Positions 54,465-64,000 of a stretch of DNA of 64,000 bases are shown in pieces (the stretch's first letter is position 1; each line of letters begins with the position of its first letter). Below the pieces are notes generated by a model that made no database searches, was not told the origin of the DNA, and saw only the letters and a program-made list of their open reading frames with translations. Origin of the DNA: Axinella damicornis (Eukaryota > Porifera > Demospongiae > Axinellida > Axinellidae); contig OZ007518.1 in the NCBI GenBank assembly GCA_963931865.1, positions 557,549-621,548 of the forward strand. The letters are read 5' to 3'. The position numbers and the translations under genes are program-made.

Positions 54465-57400
54465 CTGGAATACAGAGGAATTTACCACTCGTAATGGCTG
54501 TCGTAAAGTGGGTGTTTAGTAGAAATTTATCAGCCAGCGAGTACTTTCACTTTTAGGGCAGGATTTTCTAATTAATATGGGGCATGTAATAGCTACAGGC
54601 ATTAATTATGTAGCGACATAGATTATATACACACAGAAATCCTGTGCCTATATTTTCTATGGTAATACCAAGAGTGTATTGAACCACAGTGGGGAGAGGG
54701 TCACAGGCAGCGGAATACTGTTCAAATGGAGTTTTACTGGCACCAGTACACCAATTTGCATTCTCTACAAACAGTACTGCATGCTCTCGCCACCTCCGGC
54801 AGGTTCATACACCCTTGATAACAGTCAGACCATGCCTACCAGGGCTTTACTGTGAGTAAAGAGCAGTAAGCCCAAGAGCTCATCAATAAAGGACGCCAGT
54901 AGGTGTGGTCTACTGTATTCTGCTGCTTTTGATAGTATGAGTTCCCAGGATAGTTGGTTATAGCTCCAGATAACAGCATTTCTCATTTTTCTTCAAATTT
55001 CATTTGAAACTAGCAGTAAGACAAGAAGCAATTTCAGTGATTTTAGCTCGGGGTTTTGTAAAAATAACTTTGCCTAACAGTAGAACAGCACTGGTCAATT
55101 CCACTTTAAGCAGGCAAAACACTTTTTTGGTAGCTGTACATGGAGCCATCCAACTAGCTAGGACTGCATACTAACAGAAGCTTGGACTCACCTTTTCTTT
55201 TCCTAGCAAATAGCCCTCAGGCAATTCTCTACTCTACTACTAATAGAAAAGCTACACAAGTCTAAACAGGTAGCCACAGTGAGCTACTCACGCTACTACT
55301 ACTGCTGACCTACAGCTTCTCAACGTAGCTACGCAACTGAACTTGATACAGCTGCACAAATAGCGCCAAGCTTTCGTACTGCGCGCATGCGCGCTGTGCT
55401 GCTCGTAAGCAGGCTAACCGGAAATCCGGCGGAACTGAGCGAGCGCTGCACGATATGCGATATAGATACGATCGAAGTAGCTAGTGTTAAGCTGATTCTC
55501 AAATATTTACAGCATAGCATTTTCCACTAACCTCAAGCTCAGCTGGTTTAGAGATCTGTCTACCAGCATGGTTATAGACAACACAGCGGTACTGCCCTTT
55601 GTCTGACTTCTGCACACTAGGAATGGTTAACTTAGGCTCCTCCACGTCACATGGTCGCCACTCCTCACTCCCATCTCCCTCCTCAGCTGGCTTCCACTGC
55701 CACTGATAGCTCAAAGGTTCTGTTCCAGTGGCTTGGACAGTAAATGTCACAGCTTCGCCCGGACTGACTTCTTTCAGGCATTTAGGATGGCTAGTGATCT
55801 TGGGAGGTTCATCTACATCAACAACAGAGCAAAAATATTCTGAGACCCTACAAAATCACTATCATAGAGTCTTATTCATCACACAGCTTACCAAGTTGTG
55901 CATGAAGCTGTACTTCAAACTCCTTCCTGGCCTTCACCTCTTCCACTGCAGCCTCCCTCTCTGACTCTGCTCGCTGCTTCTGGTACTCAGCATCCTGCAG
56001 TCTGCGTTCAAGTTCAGCAATCTGGGTCATCAATGTGAGTGATTCCAAGAGCTGTTCTGGAGTAGTGGCAACTTGAAGGTGCTCTGCTGTAGCTTCCTTC
56101 ATCCGGAGGGAGCTTGTTAATGCTTCGATCTCTTCACTGAGCTGGTGGATGCTGGCATTGCAGGCGTCGATTTGTTGCGACTTGAGCTCTGACTCTTCTT
56201 TCACACTGATCATTTGTTGCTGCAGGGAAAAAAGGTTTGCAGATCATCGATAACGTTATAGTGCCGCCTGCTACAAGCTTTCTGATAGGCTATCTTGCGT
56301 GATCGAACTGATGCGGGGAATAGGTGACGGCATCCGTAATAATCATGCATGCATCAGCTCAGAGCACGTACACTGGACAATAATTTCCTATTGATATTTT
56401 GCTATACTGATTTTTAGAATCATTGTCTTGTGCATGCGCACGTGCAGTATGAAACATTGCACTGGCCAGTGTATCAGACAGTATGATATGAGTACCTTCA
56501 TTTCTTCTTTCTCTGAAGTAAGAGCGACTGCAATCTGCATCAGGTGGCTGACTTGCTGCTTCTTGATGTTGTAGGAACAGGCCAGTTCCTCCTTTTCTCT
56601 TTGTAGTTCTTTCACTTCCTCGTTCGTCTTCTTTACTTCTGCTCTAGCTTGTGACAGCGCTTGTTGCCGGGTCTGGGCTTCTTGCTGGACAGACAGGAGT
56701 TTGCATTCCATCTTTTCTAGTTCTTCTCTCAACTGTTTGATCTTTTTCTTTTTCTTGGCTATTTTGCTTTGTAGAAACCGCACGTTGTACGCTTTGTCTT
56801 CTTTCATTTCCGACAGTAGCTGGCACTCACGCTCTTTGAACTTGAGCTCCATTTCAATGCTGCTCTTCTCTTGGGCAATTTTCTGCACATCTTCTTTCAG
56901 TTTCTCAAGTTCACTCAATTGTTCTTTTGCATTCTCATTCGCTATCTGTTTGGAGTCCTGTGATTGTCTTAGATGCTCCTCACTATCTACCAATCTTTTG
57001 TGATCTTGTTTAAGATCGTCTCTGTGCATCCGTATATCTTCACATAGCTTGGCTCCAGTTGCCTTAATAATTAATTCAAGAGAGACATTGTGAACTGTGC
57101 TCTATGTAACTCTGCTCTTAAAGTGACACCACCTTACTTCATTTTGGTGAGGAAAGTTATTCAGCTGCTCCAACACAGTTTCATCGTCTGGCTCCTCTGG
57201 AGTAGGGATTCCTGAGATGAGAGACAGGGGAAAGTACCACACCGGTATACGTAGTACAGACTTGCACAATGTTCACCTAATACGTATGCAGGTCTAAGCT
57301 CATCATCAGGCTCAGGCTGACATGCAAACTACAATTCAGTGCAAAACAATTAATGTGGATCCAAGTGAGAAAACTCACCATGTTTTCGTGCTAGTTCAGA

Positions 57401-60400
57401 AGCCAAACGTCGCATCCCTATTCCCTCCAATGCCTGGACCACAGCAGACCACGTGGGAATCACATTGTTCTGCCACTCTTCGAGCATCATGGTACGACGA
57501 TCCTCAATAGTTGGACGCTCCATCTCAATTGCATGTAATTTCTCCATTTTAATTCCCAGGTAGAGGCCGAAGGTTTTCCAATTGTTGACACCCCGAAGCT
57601 CTCTCACCAGGTCAAGTAGTTCAGGAACTGGCAGCAGGAAAGGTGACAATATAAAGTGTTACAGTAGCTCTAACATTTTTAGCAGCATGCTTATATTCTC
57701 AGCTAAAGTATAATTATACTTACCAACAGTAACAGTGAGAATAGCACACTGTGAGATTTCACTTCCTGCAGAGTTGGAGACCACACACCGATAGTCACCA
57801 GCATTGCATGCCTGGATACCAGCGAGCTTCAGTCCACCTTCCACCTCTTGGAATGTGGTACCATCGCAGGACAGATCTTGCCACTCATGCTGCTCACCCT
57901 CCATCCCGGCTGGTTTCCACTGCCACTTGTAGGTCAGCGGCTTTGTGCCAGTGGCTCTGATCATGAAATTAAGTGGACTCCCTTTCAGAATATCCTTCTG
58001 GCTCATTGGCTGGGAGGTAATCTCAGGAGGTTTAGCTGCACAAATGAATGAGAATAACAGGAAATGAGCTAAACGTACAAAACTTGAGTGACTTGTGGAG
58101 GGTTTGCCACATCATAGTTCAGTAACAAATGCTTTATTCGGAAGTAAAGTATGCTTACCGACAGTGAGGCTAGCACGCTGTGAGATCTCACTTCCTGCAG
58201 AGTTGGAGACCACACACCGATAGTCCCCTGCATGGCATGCCTGGACACCAGTGAGCTTCAGTCCACCTTCAACCTCTTGGAATGTGGTACCATCGCAGGA
58301 CAGATCTTGCCACTCATACTGCTCACCCTCCGTCCCAGCTGGTTTCCACTGCCACTTGTAGGTCAGAGGCTCGGTTCCAGTGGCTCGAACCAAATGTGTT
58401 ATTGATCCTCCTGGTAGGACGTCATTCTGGCTTGTCGGGTGCAAGGTGATATGGGGAGGCTCAGCTGCATGAATGAAAGAGGATAACAATGTAGCTAGTG
58501 TGTGTACTATGAGACTAAATGCACTCCCCTTCCGGTTGATAAGACCACTATCTGGCAGTCTATGTATACTGTGGTCAGTCGTATTTATGTAGTGTATTGA
58601 CAATTTCTCTCGCCCAGTTCAGGGCTGGGTGTACCAAACTTGGACTTCCGGTATAGCACAGACAACGATAGGGAGACATGTCCACCGAAAACGCACTTTT
58701 CTCACGAAATGTTGACGAAACTTTCCCACAATATCTACGAAATAGATTGAACAACACTACGTGTCCTCAAATGTGATTCTTTCTTCGCTGCAAAGGCTTT
58801 TCTCCCAGTTGGTGCCCACTGTTGATCCTTGAAATATTGCAATTATTTTACGGTTGCGGTTCGACTGTACTCACTTTTCCCTACCCTCACCCTAACGAGA
58901 GAAAGTTGGTCTAGCTCCATAGACTATCATATGCCATTCCCAATCAACGTTTACTATTGCAAAAACTATGACGACACGGTTACCGATCAACCACATGCAA
59001 TGACCTGACTTCAGGTATTGTGTGTAGACACCAAGCTAATCCATCACTGAAAATGTGTTGAAGTGACCCATTTCAGCTCCCAGTTTTGAATGACTAATTT
59101 CCATTGTGGAAACATGATCATTCACAGATTAGTTCACCAATTACAGTGCAGAAGTCTTATTTCATGTTGCAGCTACGGTTTGGAAAAACTAAACTCCTTC
59201 ACTCTTAGTAAATCAAAGGCGAGTAGGTTTTCTGTTTCAGTATAGCTATAGGTATTGCTGGTATTTCATAACGGTTTTGGCTTGTGTTGAACGTCTTTTC
59301 TGACCACTATGACTATGAAGGGTGTGTGTGTACAATGCGTCATACCTGATGCATTTGCATGTACAAGCAGGTCCATGCACTGACATTAAACATGCTCGAA
59401 TCTCAGAAAGGATCCCGGAATGTGGTCTCGGTCCCAGACCCAACCAACCCCAGCACGGATCGATTTTACTATGGTACTGGAAGCGATACACACAGTGGAT
59501 AAACAGTCTGGGAACGAGACTCTAAGAATAGTCGTCCCATCTGCACCCGGCCATCTTGACAGTGTGAAAGTTAGTTACTTTACAAGTAATAAAAAACATT
59601 TGAAAATGTAACAGGATGTAGGGATACCAGAACGGCAAAAAGTAAGGAAACAAGGTAGGGATGATCGCACAAAACAGTGAAGTATACAACCCCCCTACAG
59701 AGATCTTTTTCCACATACATGTATAATGAAAAAAGATGTGTAGGGGAATTGTATACTTCACTGTTTTGTGCGATCATCCCTACCTTGTTTCCTTACTTTT
59801 TGCCGTTCTGGTATCCCTACATCCTGTTACATTTTCAAATGTTTTTTATTACTTGTTTATGTCATTTTTTTTAGCAGCAGCACATGCAATTTGCCATCAC
59901 AGAGCAGAAGTCGGTGTCCTCACAAGTAGTAGGAGCCCTTGCTTTGGTATATGGACAATATTGACTCCGGTATTCACACTGCCAGCATTGGCTAAAGACC
60001 AAGTCAACCCTTTAGCTACTGGATGGATACTAAGGCAGTAATCCCTGTCTGAAGCCCATAATATTAGCTATACCACAAGTAGCAAGATTTATGTATTGTT
60101 GAGTCTTTAGACAGGCATTCAGCCCTCTCACAGAACACAGTAGGTAGTAACATACATAAATTATAAGCACAGAGTTTAGAATTTACCTCGGTTTTATGAA
60201 GTACGAAATTATGTCAACACAACGGCGCAAGACACTTCTAATTCAGCGATCTTGAGTAATAATTACGTTCGTTGCTAAGTGATCGCGCATGCGTACAAAC
60301 GAGAAAATGGCGTGACTAAAGAAGCCATAGTTATTGAGTGGGCAGCTGCAGCGCCTGGTGAAGACTTGGAGGTTGCGAAAAAGCGATGGCCAGGTGCACT

Positions 60401-63400
60401 ACTCGGTGTAAAATGCTGCTGTTTCGTGCGAAAACCATCATGAGAGATTGAGTCGACGTTGAGCTAGCCCGTCTGAAAGAAGAAAGAAGAAGAAGAAAGA
60501 AAAACAATTTGCCCGTTTTGCGAGTACCTGGTGTGGTACTTTCGCGACGGTTTTTCGCGACGCGAGAAGTCTTGTTGGTCATGAAAACACTCGAAGATGA
60601 ACGGCATGTGGTTATAAAGGCTTATAAGTGTACCGTTTCTGAGATTTGGTGAGATTTTTTTGTATTAGCATATATTGCGTGTACGTCGTATCCCTACATA
60701 TAGAGTCTACCGACTCTATGATAATTATGCACACTTGTGCAGATGGGGGTGGAACACAGTATACATAATATTCTTTGTTATGCACACTTGTGCAGATGGG
60801 GGTGGAACACAGTATAATATTCACACTTGTGCAGATGGGGGTGGAACACAGTATAATATTCACACTTGTGCAGATGGGGGTGGAACACAGTATAATATTC
60901 ACACTTGTGCAGATGGGGGTGGAACACAGTATATATTCTCTGTTATGCACACTTGTGCAGATGGGGGTGGAACACAATATAATATTCTTTGTTATGCACA
61001 CATGGGGGTGGAACACAGTATAATATTCACACTTGTGCAGATGGGGGTGGAACACAGTATAATATTCTTTGTTATGCACACATGGGGGTGGAACACAGTA
61101 TAATATTCACACTTGTGCAGATGGGGGTGGAACACAGTATAATATTCACACTTGTGCAGATGGGGGTGGAACACAGTATATATTCTTTGTTATGCACACT
61201 TGTGCAGATGGGGGTGGAACACAGTATAATATTCTTTGTTATGCACACATGGGGGTGGAACACAGTATAATATTCTTTGTTATGCACACATGGGGGTGGA
61301 ACACAGTATAATATTCACACTTGTGCAGATGGGGGTGGAACACAGTATATATTCTTTGTTATGCACACCTGTGCAGATGGGGGTGGAACACAGTATAATT
61401 ATATAGTATACCGTGTGTACAGGGAAATATCACGAGTCTGTTGCCATATTGTCACGAGTGCCGCAGGCACGAGTGACAATACGGCTACAGACGAGTGATG
61501 TTTCCCAGTACACACTGTATATTTATCAGACCCTACGGCTATAGGAACGCACTGACATCAATATTGAGGCCTTGGTAACGGTCGCGGCTTGGCAACAGTA
61601 GCACCTCACCATCAGCGTACCATAGCTATAGATCACACAAAACAGTGAAGTATACAACCCCCTACAGAGATCTTTTTCCATAATACGTGTATAATGAAAA
61701 AAGATATGTAGGGGGATTGTATACTTCACTGCTTTGTGTGATCATCCCTACCTTGTTTCCTTACTTTTTGCGGTTCTGGTATCCCTACATCCTGTTACAT
61801 TTTAAATGTTTTTTATTACTTGTTTATTTCTTTTTTTTTTTAGCAGCAGGCGCATGCATACTGGACTCTGGCATTTACACTGCCAGCAATGGCTGAAGAA
61901 TCAGACCCAAGCATCTCAAAAGCCAACCCTTTTCTGGATGGATACTAAGCCAGTGCTCCCTGAGCTGAAGTAGTGTAGGTAAAATAGCTATACCAGATAG
62001 TAGTAGTGACACATTGTTGAGTCTTTAGATAGGCATTCACCCCTCTCACAGAACACAGTCTAGTAACATATATAGCACAGAGAATTCACCTCAGTCTAGT
62101 TACGGTAATTACCACAACAGCGCAAGGCACTTCTAATTCAGCGATCTTGAATAATAATTACGTATCGTTGCTAAGTGATCGTTTAAGTGCGCATGCGTAC
62201 AAACATGAAAATGGCGTGACAAATGAAGCCATAGTTATTGAGTGGGCAGCTGTAGCCGCCTGGTGAAGACTTGGAGGTTGCCAAAAAGCGATGGGCTGGT
62301 GCACTGCTCGGTGTAAAATGCTGCTGTTTCGTGCGAAAACCATCATGAGGGATTGAGGCGACGTTGAGCTAGCCCGTCTGAAAGAAAGAAGAAAGAAGAA
62401 GAAGAAGAAAGAAAAACAATTTGCCCGTTTTGCGAGTACCTGGTGCGGTACTTTCGCGACGGTTTTTCGCGACGCGAGGAGTCTTGTTGGTCATGAAAAC
62501 ACTCGAAGATGAACGGTATGTGGTTATAAAGGCTTATAAGTGTACCGTTTCTGAGATTTGGAGAGATTCTTTTGTATTAGCATATATTGCGTGTACGTCG
62601 TATCCCTACATACAGAGTCTACCGACTCTGTGATACACTTGTAGATTCAAGCTTGAGTGTTATAACTGTACAACGTCTTGCCCTTCAACTGTGCACCACC
62701 ACACAGCTTCATTTCAAGTGCACGTTAATCACTACAGATACTACTCTGGGGTTGGTAGCAGCACAGCAGGTTAGGAATTTTGAATTCAATACTCATTACT
62801 AGTTCATACCTCCCTCCTGGTACAGAGAAGCGAACTCAAACAGCTTGCTGCTCTTCCAGTGGGTCAGGAGGGTGGAGCAGCTGTCTGTTGTGACGACATG
62901 GAGGTCTGCTCCTTTCCTGTTTAGCTGATTGGGAGACACCAGAAAGAGTTCTGGCTGGACTTCGATGGTTAACTGCTGCGATGATTCTGCTTCCGGTACG
63001 TGACACTGAATGCTCTCCAGATTACGTGACAGCAGAGAGCGGAGCTGTGTCTCCAGGGCAGACTTCACCTCTCCCATCGCAAGGAGGAATTTGCTCAAAC
63101 ATGACTCGGAGGTGAACACGGTATGGAAGAGCGGGGACTGTTCGTAATAGAACGTGTCGACGTGGTAGACCCCGTACCGATGCAAGATCGGTGAAACCGC
63201 GTTTGCGATCAACCAGAGCTTCGTGCTGCTTGTGCTACCAGAATGGCAGACGTTCAGAACTGGACCTTCGTAGTTTCCTTCTTTGACGGTCCTGATCTCC
63301 GTGCTCTTCCCGTCCACCAGAACCTTCGTTCGTAACAGGAAAAAGTCGTTATGGTAACTGGTGTGGAGCTGGAACTCCTGATCGATCTCAAGACACTGCA

Positions 63401-63401
63401 T
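53520..63401 (-). CDS. Ig-Ig-Death-coiled coil-Ig-kelch receptor-like protein, copy C
   Basis: The nine exons are 63401-62810, 58464-58159, 58035-57724, 57627-57379, 57211-57138, 57062-56496, 56219-55892, 55812-55532 and 54464-53520, giving about 1,217 aa, all in phase. Domain order is as in copies A and B. The first intron (58,465-62,809) is enlarged by a 3 kb composite element and by a 250-base insertion near 58,612-58,870. The Death domain matches the shorter copy B form. The reading frame and splice sites are intact, so the locus carries three apparently functional versions. Confidence 0.72.
54465..55531 (-). other. Ig3-kelch intron, copy C
   Basis: It contains the stretch equivalent to the conserved open frame of copies A and B, here with a TGA, and the conserved 42-nt microexon candidate at 55,192-55,233 (SRELPEGYLLGKEK). 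Confidence 0.5.
60725..61395. repeat. Minisatellite with a 29-56 base unit inside the composite insertion
   Basis: About 17 units contain acttgtgcagatgggggtgg and aacacagtataatattc. Units with and without ctttgttatgcacac alternate irregularly, giving several unit lengths. Confidence 0.8.
61410..61528. mobile_element. Hairpin between the composite units
   Basis: Arms start taccgtgtgtacagggaaat and end cccagtacacactgtata, with inner arms gttgccatattgtcacgagt/tgacaatacggctacag. No target duplication was found. Confidence 0.55.
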
Positions 63402-63539
63402 CGCTACAAGCCCTTACTAAGCGCAAAAACCTTTGCTGACAAAGCACATTCCTCAGCCCCACCCACGAACCGCATCATGCACGGTGGGTGTGTCACGTTA
63501 AATTTCCACGCATGCGCATTCAGCACTAGCTGTCCCTGG

Positions 63540-63895
63540 TAGTGCTGGGCGATACCACATTTTGAATTTCGATACCGATACCAAGTACTTTTGTGCTGGT
63601 ATCGACCGATACCGATACCGATACCAATCTCAAGGTCAACCCCCTTTATTAATGACGATAATTTTTGTCCAAGAAAGCAACATGTACACATGAAGACAGG
63701 ATTTTCTCTTCTACAAGGCTAAGGCGTATAGATATAGATCAGACTCAGAGTCAGATTCTGCTTCTAGCACGTGCCGTGGTCACATAATGTACAGTACTCA
63801 GTATCGATCGATACCAGTCTCAGTACTCGATACCACAATCCTGGATCCTGGTATCGGTAGTATCGATACCTGGTACTTGGTATCGCCCAGCACTA
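63540..63895. mobile_element. 356-bp hAT-like MITE with 8-bp target duplication
   Basis: It starts TAGTGCTGGGCGATACCA and ends with the exact complement of those 18 bases. GTCCCTGG is duplicated at 63,532-63,539 and 63,896-63,903. Copies A (11,763) and B (38,522) hold the empty site. An 8-bp duplication with such termini is typical of hAT elements; no transposase is present. Confidence 0.88.
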
Positions 63896-63917
63896 GTCCC
63901 TGGCCTTATACCTACTA

Positions 63918-63943
63918 GCCTCGGTCCCAGGACCGAGGCTACC
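63918..63943. mobile_element. 26-bp palindrome, hairpin-family remnant
   Basis: tagcctcggtccc is followed directly by aggaccgaggcta. It is absent from copies A and B. It may be the smallest or most eroded family member; target duplication is unclear. Confidence 0.5.
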
Positions 63944-64000
63944 TTAATTTTATACCCTTCCCGCTGGACCGTGCATCACTTCGATTATGATTCCCCCCTC

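Larger units (their letters stand above)
59580..62636. mobile_element. 3 kb composite insertion in the first intron of copy C
   Basis: It interrupts sequence that is continuous in copies A and B (gctttatacacttgtagatt). Unit 1, about 59,580-60,718, starts with a foldback whose arms (59,580-59,694 and 59,751-59,868) begin acaagtaataaaaaacat. It ends at gagtctaccgactctatgat. Unit 2, about 61,620-62,636, is a second copy with a truncated left arm. Between them lie a minisatellite and a separate hairpin. Confidence 0.65.
51860..64000. repeat. Segmental duplication, copy C
   Basis: It starts within the tgtcacatgat repeats of the spectrin-gene 3' UTR, so that gene's coding exons are absent, and contains a full Ig/Death/kelch gene. 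Its right end matches sequence following copy B (38,540-38,590), predicting another C2-domain gene beyond the window. Confidence 0.85.

Overview
The window is metazoan nuclear DNA. Exons are short and bounded by GT-AG sites with consistent phases, and the proteins carry animal signalling domains: Death, Ig, kelch, spectrin repeats and C2. Simple repeats, hairpin transposons and one 200-base assembly gap are abundant. Compact introns and a tandem family of intracellular Ig/Death proteins suggest an early-branching invertebrate, possibly a sponge. That assignment is inference; nothing here identifies a species.

Layout. One block occurs three times: copy A about 40-11,779, copy B about 25,854-38,590, copy C about 51,860-64,000. 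Each holds the 3' end of a plus-strand spectrin-repeat gene with a C-terminal membrane anchor (only its 3' UTR in copy C), followed by a minus-strand nine-exon gene. I joined that gene by splice-site phase. It encodes about 1,217 aa: novel N-terminal domain (~197 aa) - Ig - Ig - Death domain - coiled coil - Ig - six-bladed kelch propeller. All three copies appear intact.

Between A and B (11,780-27,826) lies most of the spectrin-repeat gene, with 17 recognisable exons, some apparent one-base frame breaks and the assembly gap. Between B and C (51,149 down to 39,341) lies a minus-strand gene of 22 phase-compatible exons. It encodes a four-C2-domain protein of the extended-synaptotagmin/tricalbin kind, and its 5' exons are missing from the window.

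Most notable observation. The three kelch propellers are almost identical except at one or two residues at the start of each blade and in the loop after each blade's double glycine. In known kelch propellers these positions form the ligand-binding face. Several changes replace two or three bases per codon inside otherwise identical sequence. With the Death domain and intracellular-type Ig domains this suggests a diversifying recognition receptor or sensor family, possibly in innate immunity or self/non-self recognition (inference).

Mobile DNA is rich and datable by comparing the copies. It includes a family of 35-579 bp hairpin elements with TAGYCTCG termini and 8-9 bp target duplications, two 1.3 kb foldback elements with 6-bp duplications found only in copy B, a hAT-type element with an 8-bp duplication found only in copy C, TTAA-site elements, nested insertions, a tRNA-derived SINE and large minisatellites. 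Several minisatellites grow out of exon-intron junctions.
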